Of a stretch of DNA of 64,000 bases, positions 52,988 through 64,000 are shown piece by piece. The translations under genes and the position numbers were made by a program. Source of the stretch: Montifringilla adamsi (lineage: Eukaryota > Chordata > Aves > Passeriformes > Passeridae); assembly GCA_017590115.1 (NCBI GenBank), contig JAGGNK010013114.1:2418001-2482000 (forward strand). Reading direction: 5' to 3'. How positions within the stretch are numbered: position 1 is the stretch's first letter; each line of letters begins with the position of its first letter. A model generated the notes under the pieces. The model ran no database searches, had not been told where the DNA came from, and saw only the letters and a program-made list of their open reading frames with translations.

Positions 52988-55900
52988 AACAGTTTTCTAG
53001 TAGCTATGCTGACGTCTTGTGCCTTCATCCTCATGCTGTGACACTACTTGTTCTTGAAGATAAATATGTGCATAAACATTTGAAAGATTAAACTTCTTTG
53101 TGGCTTCTGTTTTCACACACGGAAGTAACTCCCTTTTTGGGTCAACATACAGGCTTTGCAATGTATCCTGCTGCTTTTAAACTTTTCAGCAGCACTGTAT
53201 TTGCAGAAGGCAAATTAGGTATTAAAATTATAGGAAGTAACTCCTATATTAATTTAAAACATTAATAGGAATCATGCTTTTCATTTTCTAACCTTTCATG
53301 GTTTTCTTCAGAGGGCAGCTGAAACTTACAGCGAGTTGTTCAGTACTGGACAGTACCTATATCTTCAGTGTTATATTATATTGGAAATTCACTGTAAGCT
53401 GTGACTGCATCCACCAGATTTGAGCTGCTGTTTTGTGCTCCTCTCCAGCATTGTTTTCTGTATGCAGAATTATATTAAGCAATGGTTTGAGGGGTTTTTT
53501 TGTAAAAAAAAATAAACAATTCATGCAAAGCAGAAAGGTGATAGCGCATCAGATGCTAGTTTGTATATGCACATAGAAATGTAAATTCATATGAAGTGGA
53601 AGCAAAACATGATACTTGGCAGCATTTCCTCCCTCCACACATGTCACTAATATCCACAAGTGGACATGATGGGCACTGAATTCACACCAGCCCCAGATAT
53701 CTCTATATCCATGTGTCTGCATTTCTCCCTTGAATAAGAGTCTGTGTAAACTTTGTGTTTATATTTGTGGTTTTATATATTTATATATTGCTTGCAGTTT
53801 TTGCCTGTGACACATCTGTGAGTTTTCAGTTAAGAAAGGTAAACAAAGACAAATTTTCAGAAATTAAGGTGGTGTTGATTTCTCCCACTGGTGAAAGTGC
53901 ACATCTGCTTCAGCTCATCCTCCTAAGGCAGGGGGCTGTTGCCAATACCAAGGCTGGCTACAGGCATCCATGAAATTTAAAAAACTGTCTGCGAGGAGCC
54001 CATTAAATCTAAAGAGAGCCGCAGAGGAGCTCTCAGTCACTTAGTTTAGCATAAACCATAAGGATTTATAGCATTATACTTTCAATGAGCTTTTCCCCTT
54101 CCGCACCTGTGTTGTTGTGCTATCAGTGAAATGATAACTCTCGTTTCCAGGTAACAAAGACTTGTGGATGATTTGGTGAGGCTACTTTATCTCGTCTTCC
54201 TGGCTCTGTCCTCTCTCTTATCAGTAGGGAAAGCAGCTGGAAAAAAGAGCAGCCAAAAGCCTGTTGTCAGCTGCAGGGTGTATGTCCAGCAGGTTCTCTT
54301 GAAAGCATGTACAGCTTTTTTCACCCACTCACTGTCATGGAAGGATAAATCTGTCCTTCATCTGTGCCCTCTGAAGTTGTATCTTCTGTAATGCTTTGGC
54401 CTTTTTGGTTTTTGTTTGTTTGGGTTTTTTGTTTTGAGGTGATTAGTGCATGGTTTTCACCAAAAGTATAAAAAGCTTATTCACTGAAAAAATTATTCTG
54501 TACACATTATACGCTTTATAATGCTTATAATAGTCAATAGACAATAGTCACAGGTTATTTTCTCTGTCGTGAAGTCTAGCTGATTTCTTTGGGAAAAACT
54601 GCTAAAGCCAGCAAGCAGCAGGTCTGGTAAGTGTGACTACAGTAGGGCAAGTGTGGCAGGACATAATTTGTTAATTAGCTGCGGACCCTACAGCCTTAAT
54701 GAAGGGCAGGGAGGAAAAACACTTATCTGTGATATACAGTATTGGATGTGTAATTTTGGATGCCAGTCTTGGCAGTGTGTCAGTGCCTTGTGCCCTCTGC
54801 AAGTCCCCTGTCAAACTTACATTCACCAAATATTTTACTTCTTACTTATTGGAGTGTATGGGAATACAGTTGAATCTTTTGCAAGTGTTTCAGAGCACTG
54901 ATAAAGAGAAACAAGAAATTATGGCTTCTCCCCGTAGGGTCTTCTCTGCCTGCCGGAAACACTGCTTGTTGCAGAGGTGATTACGGACAGCAGACAGTGA
55001 GCCTGTGCCAGGGCTGGGGATACCTTGGGATGGTTTTGCAGAAGTAAAGAAAGGCCCAAGTGCGTGTGCAGATAATGGAGAAGGGTACTTTTTTAGATCT
55101 GGAGCAGTCAATAGGAGAGATCTGGCCTTTTCCTGTGTTTTAGGATTCCTTGACAGAGCAGATCATGATTTGAAATAGAGGGGCAACAACCATGATTTAA
55201 AAAATGTATATTGCTGGAACCTGGCAGGGACTAATTTTCAGCTTGGAAAGACCTTAGGTGGGTGGAAGGTGAGTGCCTGTTGCTTCTGGCTGTGGACAGA
55301 AAGGACACAACTCACAGGAAGAAAGTGGTTAGAAGAGGAGGAAAGTTGTTTGCTGTTGAGTTTTCTTTGCATAGGAGGACTCTGGTGGCATTAATTTAAC
55401 TACATCCCTTTTTCTATTTTTTTGTGTTACTTGCCTTTTTTTTCCCCTAATTCCTATTTTTTTCTCCACTGCATTTATTTACTTTTAACTAGAGTGTTCA
55501 ATGATATTTTTCTTCCCTCATATTTTGCAATATTATTTGCTTTATGGTACTTTGATTTTGCTCCTGAGACTCATTCAAGCTTAAATAAGTATGCAAAATA
55601 TATACATGTTTTTGAAAGTTCATATTTGTAAAATATAAATTGTTACTAAGCTTTCACTAGCAAGAATTTCAGTATACTCTATACTGTCAATATTAAGTAA
55701 TGAAGAAACAAGAGAGACAAATCTTTTTTTTTAATATGCTGTCTATTGACTTCTTTTAATAGTCAAAAAAGGGATTCATGGAGGAATATAATGGTGATTT
55801 TTAGGCAATTGTTTTTGAGCTGCAGGTTTTATTTGACTTAGCAGTAACTTTTAAGTCCCTTCAAGGTATTGGATACACACCAGCATTGCTGACTAGCATA

Positions 55901-58900
55901 ATGAGAAAATAAAAACCAATTTGAGTAGTTTTAACAAACGGAGAAGTGCTTTAGAAGTGCAAGTGAGAAGCATATCAGAAGTATGCTTCAGGAGCAGCTG
56001 GAGGCTAACCTCAGAAACAGTGAGAAGTTTCACCAAGCCACAAAGGCTTTGTTGATCCCATTTTGCCTAATTAGGTATACCCTTTAAAGTAAAAATTCTT
56101 TGCAGTATTGACTCAGAAACTGTTCTCTGAGTCACATTTGCTTCTCATCTCTTGGCAGATAGCTTGTGTCATCAGACTTTAGTAAGCTATAACTCACTTC
56201 CCTGGCAGATGTGCCTGACCACTCATAAAAAATCACACCATATGTCAGTAACTATTTTAATAAACTATTCTCAAATTTTTAGTGTGTTATAAAAAAAAAA
56301 CAAATTGATCATAGTTCCTTTAGTCATGGCTACATCTTGTGCAGAAGTATTTGTAAGAAGATACATTAGTGATTTTATATTTTCCTCTGAATTATGAGAG
56401 CTATTCTAAGCAACATTTTGTAAAAAATTGCCCAAAAGTAAATCATTAACTGTGGTCTTTCAGTTGCAGCATTGGCTGTGGGAAAGAGCTTTTTTCCTAC
56501 TGTATGGTGCTCATAAGAGTCATAGCTGGCTTTTCTGAGGCTGACCCCAATTTGCCAATGTTGGCCATGTTTTCTGATGTGGCTCCACCATGATCTTGTG
56601 GAAATGTTGTCTTTGTTAGCGTTATGCTAATTCAAGCATTTCTTAATCAGTAGTTGTGTGTTTCTTAAGTCTAATTTGTACATATTTGCTTGGAATTATG
56701 CTACATTTTTTTTATATTTACAGCAACATTGCTATATATGTAACTTCTTTTAAATCTGTAAGATTTACTCAAAGGACTTGAACACTTAAATCCGCAAATA
56801 TGAATGATTTGGGATTAGCAGTGAATTCAGAAACAGCGTTAGATTATTCTGAGCCAAAAGCTAGAGCTTCCATAAAATAGTGGGATTAGAAGGCCACTGA
56901 AATCACAGGTGGTGTTTTGGAGTGGTGGTTTGGGAAAAGAAGCTTAGGTCTTCCTCTTTGGAAGGAAAATCTTGCTGTAACAAAGCCCATGTGCTACAAA
57001 GGCATTGGTGGCTTTCATGGGTTTTCCTTGCAGTTCTTTAGCAGATTTTGGAGCCTTCCTGATTTAAAAGGGAGAGGATTAAAAAGTGGAGCTTTTCTGG
57101 TCCCATTTCAGAGCTGTTGGACTTAGCAGTTTCCTTTGTCTTCATGGAGCTGGGCATTGGAGCGAGGCTGAGGTGGTGCGGTAGGAAGGTTGATGTGCTG
57201 ACACAAGTAGTTCATTTTGCAGCAACATTGTGCATCAGTTACTGAGCTTTGAACTGCTCATTTAGTCTCCAGCTTGCAGAGGGTAATGCTAGGAACAGCT
57301 CTTTTGTGTCGTTTGAAAGCTGTGCTGACTTGAAAGCAGTATCTGTTGTACTTTAAATGACAATGATAATGCATTTTATGATGGCCATTCCAGTTTTAAA
57401 GGAGTATGACTATGTGCAAATTTCTTTTGCATACCTATCAAAAATTCTAGAAACTTTTGGTGATTATGATCTGGAAAATGTCATGGTTATTGCTTTATAT
57501 GTAATATTTGAAGTTACTAAGCTGACAAAAGATTATTAGTCATCATTATTTAGATGCAATCTAGGTGTTTGGGTACATTTAAAATGAAAAGCTTTTTTTT
57601 CTGTATGTTCTCCAGCATAGTGCTTCAAGCAATGATGATGACAGAAGATGGTCAGGGAAATGCTCAGTGTGAACCTCACTGGGGTAAAGCTTGCAGTGAT
57701 GATAATCCCTGTAAACTATGCCCCACAAAACCATCTGCTCTTGGAAGGACATAACTTTATAAAACCTCTGTGTTGCAGCGAAATTTCCCTCAATCTTCCC
57801 AAAAGCTTCTGCTAAAGTAGTTTCAAATCAGGTTGCATGAAAATCATACAGAAAAGGAGCATAGAGATGGAAAGCTGTTTTCTGGTTTGGGAAGTGGGGG
57901 AAAAAAGTGATCAAAATACTGGAACAGCTGGATATTTTGAGATCTTGGAACAGAAGTAGCTCTCAGTAAAATAAAAAGTAGTTGAGTAGTCTGGTTTGTG
58001 AATAGGCACACAGTACTCAGAGCTCTGTATGGCCACCATGTAGGATTTTTAAAATTGTGGTTAAAGTGCTCCATGAGATTTTGGACCTAAATTCATGGAG
58101 GCTCAGCCTAGAGCTCACACTTAAGGTTACATAGAAAGCCAAACTATATGCATGTGTAGGAAAACTGTCCATCCCTGCCATTCAAGACTGGCTGAACTAT
58201 AGAGGAAAAAACCAGTGAGATGCGTGCAATGACCTTACTCCTCTTGAAGAAGTGGGCTGAGGATTTCTTCATTGATTTAGGTGGTAGAGCCCATGTAGCC
58301 TTGGTCAGATGGGGCAAGTTATCTCAGCTAGTCTCTAATTATAGCTCATTTCTTAGTACTGATAAGGAAAACACTTGTTTTATATGGTATTAGAAAGGCA
58401 TAATTGTTAGTATTCATAAGAAAGACAATTTCTGAAGAGCTGACATGTTTCCTTCAGGATATTTTCCTCATTAATGGAGAAAAACTGTGTTTTAAACACA
58501 CTTAATGCTTGTGTAGGGTAATGATAGCTGAATTCTGCTGGCATTTAATGCCTACTCTCTGATGCTTTCAGTATCTCTTTAGCTTTAAATACCCTGCCTG
58601 TTTCATGGTGTGTACTGTCCAGTGGCTCAATGTTGTTGGGTGCCAAGCCCCATTTCTCTAGCCTGCTCAAATACTTGCCAAAATCAGTGTTAAGTACATA
58701 AGTGCTCCTCTATCTATGGGTTTAGCTGCTTGTGTCACTGGAGTTAAGGAAGTGTTTCTGACAAGCTTGTCAAAGCAGCTCAACATCTTCCAGAGTCACA
58801 ACCAGGTTTTCAGCTGGATCTTCTCCCTTTCCTTCCCTCTTCCCCCTCCCAAAAAAAAACCCACCCCAAAACAAACCAAAACCAGTCCCAAATGTGCAAG

Positions 58901-59715
58901 TTAACTTCACAGCTTCAAAGAGCTTGAGTTAGCAGTCTGTATTCTGAAGGGTAATTGCTGTCTGTTCCATCAGTGCTTGTAAGTTGAAAAAGGATTTTTT
59001 TTTTCCTTTGGTGTTAAAATTGCCTGGGCTCTAATATTATTCAGGGTTAAAACTAATTGGAGGAATACTGTGATAAAGTATAAGAAACCCTTCAGCAATT
59101 TCTGTTATGTTGCTTTAAAAGTGTTTGGTGCATTAAATACTGATGTATATGTTTATGTACAATTAGTTTCCCTCTTGGATACTTTTGATGATTCTTTGTA
59201 ACTAATGGTCCTTTTGACGAGCTAGTTGCTCTTGCGTGGGTTTATTTCACTATTTGAAGAGAGAGAGATAAGAAACAATATACTGTTTGTATAACCTGTA
59301 TCAGATAACATATCAACAAACACATGCACCTTTGTTTTTAATCATATTTGTACGGTGAAGATAATCACTGTTTGAATTTTCTTGGAAGTGTTTACCCTGC
59401 TTCCCTATTTTCATGCCCAGCATACAAATGATTATACCCACCTAGCTGAAATAAGGGATGCCTTACGTGTGAGTTTCGATAACATGAGCCTTTTTTTTCC
59501 TTGCTTTAACCAGTATTTTGACATCCTGAAGTGTATCTTGTGTTTTCTGTGCTATGTCAGAAAATTAATGAGCACTGTGTGAGCTGTGCATAGGACTGCC
59601 TGCTGTAGCTCATGTGAAGAGGCTTGTTCTCAGCAGAGCAGGCTGGATCACAAGGACCAGCTTGTTGAGAAAATGGCAGCTGGGTGATGTTTGGCTCCCT
59701 GGCTGTTGTGGCTTA

Positions 59716-59760
59716 GGAAAAAAAAAGGAAAAAAAAAGAAAAAAAAATATATATATATGT
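59716..59760. repeat. Poly-purine tract with (AT)n
   Basis: Three A-runs separated by GG and G are followed by six to seven AT units. Low-complexity sequence. Confidence 0.85.
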
Positions 59761-59879
59761 ATTACATGTTTGCTGCATATGGTCTTCTTCCGCTATTGTG
59801 AAAGTCTTGAAAGCCTACTAAATTACTTACTGAACAAGTGACTTTGCCAGGCAATGAAAAGAGAGGGAGAAGGAGCAGC

Positions 59880-60576
59880 TAAAAGTTGAGCCTACCTGAG
59901 GACTCCGTGCAGCATGGAAAGCAGCTCTGGAGAGAAGACCATTTGGTAGACAGAGAGCTGAATGGGAGCCAGTGATGTACCCTTGCACAGAGATGGCTGA
60001 TGAGATTCTGAGCTGCAATAGGGAAGTACTGCCAGCAGGCTGTGGGAGGTGATCCTTCCCCTCTGCTCAGTGCTGGTGAGGCCACACCTGGAGCAGTATG
60101 TCCTTTTCTGAGCACTGTAGTATGAGAGACATGGACATTCTGGAGAGAGTCCAGGGAAGGGCCACTGGATCACCTCCCCTAGAGGATAAACCTGAGAGAG
60201 ATGGGACTGCTTGGGCTGGAGAGGGGAAGGCTCAGGGGAGTCTCTCCAGTGTGTACAAATACCTGAAGGGGGGGCACAAAGAACATGTAGACAGGATCTT
60301 CTCAGTGATGCCCAGTGATGCAGTGGACACAATCTGAAGCGCAGGCTGTTACTCTGAACATCAGAAAACACTTCTTCCCTGTGAGGGTGACTGAGCACTG
60401 GCACAGCCTGCCCAGGGGGCTGTGGTGTCTTCTTCTTTGGAGGTGTGCAAAAGCCATCTGGATGGGGTCCTGGGCAGTTGTAGGTCAGGGCTGTAGATTG
60501 CCCTGCTTAAGCAGGGTGGTTGGATCCGTTGCCTCCAGATGTCCCTTCCAACCTCAATCAGTCTGTGATTTTGTAA
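59880..60576 (+). mobile_element. CR1 LINE 3' end, about 700 bp
   Basis: This is the longest CR1 copy in the window. From left to right it shows gctgaatgggagccagtgat, tcagtgctggtgaggccaca, agagtccagggaagggccac, cagaaaacacttcttccctg, gcacagcctgcccagggggc, tgcttaagcagggtggttgg, gatgtcccttccaacctcaa and the decayed tail cagtctgtgattttg. All of these are CR1 3'UTR-region landmarks in plus orientation. The left limit is approximate. Upstream RT coding sequence is absent. A 170-codon open frame on its antisense strand is a by-product of the repeat. Confidence 0.92.
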
Positions 60577-60844
60577 ACTCTCTCTTTTTTTTTTTTTTTT
60601 TTTTCTTTGAATAGTGCTTTTAATTAAATGAAAAATACTTTCCCATGTCAAAACCTGCTTTAAGGCATTATCAAGTATCAACAGTTGGGACAGTAAACAT
60701 CTGCTGTCAAGTCTTGTCACATCCAAAGCGGGAGAGATTTTCTTATACATTTTTGTATTGTACCAACACCCAGCTGTCATTCATATACTGCCTTGTCTTT
60801 AAAAAATAAAAAAAATAATTTTAATAAGAGTGTATTCAATAAGG
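60577..60844. other. Spacer between two CR1 copies, with T20 run
   Basis: About 270 bases of non-repetitive AT-rich DNA begin with a run of 20 T (60585-60604) soon after the first CR1 tail. There is also an A-rich stretch near 60800. No coding or repeat identity is seen. Confidence 0.7.
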
Positions 60845-61225
60845 AGTGATTAAGCTGGTGAAGGGTGTAGAGAATGAGTCCTGTGATGAGTGGCTGAGGG
60901 AGCTGAGCTGTTTAGTCTGGAAACTAGGAGGCTTATCACTCTCTACAGCTACCTAAAAGTAGATTGTAGTGAGATGGGAGTCAAGATATGGCCCTAGGTT
61001 GCAGCAGGGGACGTTTAGATTGGCTGTTAGGAAAAATGTCTTTACCAAGAGGACTGTCATGCCCTGCAACAGGCTGCCCAGGAAAGTAGTAGAGTCATCA
61101 TCCCTGGAGGCCTTTAAAAGACTTAGGGATATAGTAGAGTGGTGGGCCTGGCAGCATTAGGTTTCCAGATGGACTTAGTGATCTAAAGTGTCTTTTCCAA
61201 CATAAATGGTTCTGCGATTCTAAAT
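60845..61225 (+). mobile_element. CR1 LINE 3' end, about 380 bp
   Basis: This begins within the CR1 3' region at aagctggtgaagggtgtaga and continues gagtggctgagggagctgag, gattggctgttaggaaaaat, aacaggctgcccaggaaagt, ccctggaggcctttaaaaga and tggttctgcgattctaaat. It is a separate, 5'-truncated insertion in the same orientation as its neighbour, more diverged and carrying small deletions. No coding capacity remains. Confidence 0.9.
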
Positions 61226-64000
61226 GGTGCCATCCCAATCTTAAGAACATGTAATGGTTTTGTGAAACACTGGTGTTTCCTAAAAAAAAATCTTTTAGGT
61301 CAGTACCAGCCATTTATGCTGGTACCTAAGTGGGTACCCAGCAGGACCTATGTGTATGCCTATATAGCTGAAATCCCTTTAGAAAGTGGAGGGCAGAAAG
61401 AAAAATAGCACGTAACTTTATAAAATATTTGTTTCATGAGGCAAAGCTTTATAACCTCTCAGATTATATTTAGTACAGGCTAGTCTGGGCTACCTGGAGA
61501 AAAGATGGGAGGGCTAATGCCTAAATAAAAGATTTGGAGTGTTAATCCTAATGTAGAGTTTCCAAAGCAGTTAACTACAGTTTCTGAGGTAGGTGCTAAA
61601 TAGACATAACAGCTCTTAAGTTTGGACACTGACATTGCAGAGGCTGCTAATTGACCTCCCTTGCTTCATGCTGTTGATTGCTGCAAAGAACCATAGCAGC
61701 CAATATGTCCTGCTGTTCTCTAGTAATGAGACTTTGCTCCTTGGGTCCAGAAAGTGTAATAAAAAGCAGCATTGCTGAACCTGCCAGGGCAGAAGCATCA
61801 GCAGTAAAAAATTAAGTGCAAAGGAAAATACAGGGCATCATTGTAGATGTAAAACATCATTTAAATCAGTGAATGCCAAGGTACTGAGGGAGGTTCAGCT
61901 CCCCAGACGTCCTCTGCTCTAGAAGTAAGCCCTGCTGTGCATGCCAGCGCAGAGGAGTCCTGGGCAGTACCTGTGCTAGTCAGTTTTCAGATACAGTCCT
62001 GTAGGCATCTAGAGGGTGTTTGAACAGCTCTTGTTCTGTTCTGCATTTGTCCAAAAAACACTACTCCTAAGCACACAGAAGATGTGTTTGTGGCAAGAAG
62101 TTGTTTTAGTATTGCAAACAGAAGGTAGAGGTGGAAAACATGGGTGCTTTTGTTATTTCCTTGGAGAACCATCAGCTTCCTAATGTCTTTTTTCTTTTAA
62201 CTCACCTTCTATGCATTCTCCTATATGATCCTATTGATTTAAAAAGAATAATTGGTCTAAAGTATGACCTGCCTCATACTTTTGGTGAGGATCTAAAATA
62301 ACAACAGTACCTTTTCTGTATTTAAGCTTCTGTTCAAGATTTTTTGTTTTGTCCCTTGAAGATGTGGGTACTGTTTGGTTCTTGCCTTGTGAAACACAGG
62401 CAGAGAGCAGGACAAAGAAGGATGCAGTTAGCACTGCCATAGGGACACATGGAAAGTACTCCAATTAAAAGCATCAATAGCTATGTCATCTCAATTTATC
62501 AGTGTCCTGCTGCGGTCTTTCTCTGAACCATCATACCCCGTGAAGCTGTGGCTTTCTTCCCATGTTCTGACCTGTGTGGAAAGGTCTCATCTGGCTCAGA
62601 GTTTCTTCAGCACTGGATCAGAGGGAAATGAAGTAAATCTCAGCCTTCTCAAGCCTCTTATGTTTATAAAGAAATGGAAGGAAAGTGATATAGGTGTAGT
62701 TCAGACCGAGCAGGTAGAGCTGCTCTTGGTGTATGTGAGACAAGATCCTGCCTCTGAATTAGTGGTGTTATTCACAGCACTAGCTCAGTTTTAGAAGACA
62801 ACATCTGAAAATCACATAGGGAAGCTGGCTGAGCTCTTAATTAGCTACAGAAAAGTGCACCAGAAATAGAGCAAGGCAGGACATGATGCCCAGTGACGTC
62901 GCGTTATTCCCTGCGGTCGCCTTTGTACCCTCCGGCAGAGTTAATGAGAAATGAGAGCCCTGACATTGACCCTGCACCGTGTTAGGGCATGGAGCAATTT
63001 GTTAGGTATTTGTAGATCCTGCTTTCATTTTCTTTTTCTTAGAATGAGCTGGAAATTATGTAAAGAGGCCTGACAATATGATGGTCGATGGTAAGCACTG
63101 TTGTATCATTAAGCAATCATTTTTTTCTCTTTTTCATCCCACCATTTTACAAATATGTCTAATAGCAACAGAGAGAGGAATTTCCAATTCTGTTGAAGTG
63201 GGTTTTTTTGTTGTTTTCTTAAATGTGTAGGTTGGTAGGGTCATTTTGTGGAGATTACTGCAGTTACTGTGGTGAAAGTTTGCAGTTGTTCAATTAATTT
63301 GCACTCCTTCAATGTGCTAGATCTGTTGCTACTGAAGTGGAACGAGAATATTTTGCAGGAGGACTTTTCTTACTCTTGCAAGCACTGTTTCTCTGTATTC
63401 AAAGTAAAACCTATGTCTTTCCGGTTCTGTGTTAACAAATTAATAGAAAAATGTGTGATTTTAGTATAGGCAGCATTTATGTCAAGTCATGAATTTGTCC
63501 ATTTTAAGAAATGCCTTTCAGCTGAAAGAGTTCTAAAATCAGAAGTCAGTCTTTCCCTTTATCAGACCATTCACTAATTACCTATTCTGAATGCTGCAGA
63601 GTTTCTCCAGAAACATTTTCATTCTCCCTCCTGAGACTGTTGAGCCTTCAGTAGTGTAAACCTGCTATCTTAGCGATTCTGTAGGGCTAAATGGGTGTGT
63701 AGAAGAGAGCAGCATTTCAGAACTTAGGGGCTCATTTTGTTTTCCTCTAATGACAGGGAGTATTTCCCCTAATACAAAAGAGCATCTCGTATCAGAGGAG
63801 CAGTTTTTGGTTATACATGTGATGCCAAATGCTATTACAGATTTCAAATTACTAAATGACAGTTAGCTGGAATTTGAACAGGTACTAACCAGTTTACTAA
63901 TTGAATATATATTTGCAAGTCTGTTGTAATTTTGCGCCCGTGGGAGAGAACCAAAAAAAGGACAAAAAGGACAGGTTTTTCTAGCTCTAGCAAAAAAATG
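61226..64000. other. Single-copy AT-rich non-coding stretch
   Basis: No gene is supported. Two adjacent inverted repeats lie at 61264-61325 and a small CpG cluster at 62897-62934. The longest open frame (62483-62794, plus) has no domain or splice support. Confidence 0.55.
62894..62934. promoter_or_regulatory. Small CpG cluster with a CRE-like site
   Basis: Six CpG dinucleotides fall within 38 bases (62897-62934) in a window where CpG is otherwise scarce. The first part reads TGACGTCG, a 7/8 match to the cAMP-response element TGACGTCA. It is too short for a CpG island. A regulatory role is inference only. Confidence 0.25.

Larger units (their letters stand above)
50823..59879. other. Single-copy stretch, mostly AT-rich
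   Basis: No gene is recognised. The exception to the AT-rich background is a GC-richer segment at about 51590-52990 that carries several unassigned short open frames on the minus strand, the longest at 52715-52987. The remaining sequence has only short chance frames and low-complexity tracts. Confidence 0.5.

Noticed and set aside
59892..60404. 170-codon minus-strand open frame
   Set aside because: It is antisense to the plus-strand CR1 copy. The frame is open because of the repeat's composition.
1..64000. CRISPR array, operon, plasmid origin or prokaryotic genes
   Set aside because: No regularly spaced direct repeats, no long dense open frames and no ribosome-binding-site pattern. The repeat content is vertebrate.

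Overview
This window looks like non-coding vertebrate nuclear DNA, most probably from a bird. It is AT-rich, and most long open frames sit in repeats or look like chance. No gene, complete exon, rRNA or tRNA could be supported. The main clue to the organism is the repeat content. There are several copies, in both orientations, of the 3' end of CR1 LINEs, with avian-type tails (TCATAGAATTGTTTGGGTTG and its reverse complement) and the usual severe 5' truncation. There are also two solitary retroviral LTRs. Birds fit best. Crocodilians and turtles also carry CR1, so class-level placement is inference. I cannot tell from sequence alone whether the window is intergenic or inside a large intron.

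Layout. 1-7365: single-copy AT-rich DNA with homopolymers, a 20-bp tandem duplication, a GC-richer patch near 3.1-3.6 kb and one 180-codon unassigned open frame. 7366-8339: a solo ERV-type LTR (about 964 bp) with a candidate 5-bp target duplication. 8340-13832: single-copy DNA with one possible very old CR1 relic near 10.2 kb. 13833-14232: a CR1 3' end, minus strand. 14233-24759: single-copy DNA with T-runs and a kappaB-like palindrome. 24760-24925: an old CR1 end, minus strand. 24926-27679: single-copy DNA that includes a region of broken minus-strand reading frames. 27680-28860: a plus-strand CR1 (ORF2 linker piece, then 3'UTR piece) split by a 487-bp minus-strand solo LTR flanked by the 6-bp duplication ggatct. 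28861-50677: long single-copy DNA with a short CR1 tail at about 38.0 kb. 50678-50822: a CR1 tail. 50823-59879: single-copy DNA with one GC-richer, partly open segment at 51.6-53.0 kb. 59880-61225: two plus-strand CR1 copies in a row. 61226-64000: single-copy DNA with a small CpG cluster.

The annotation is therefore mainly a record of retrotransposition. CR1 copies landed first. At least one was later hit by an endogenous retrovirus, which then recombined down to a single LTR. I did not find a novel multigene system. The findings are structural oddities and unassigned open segments, with modest interest scores.
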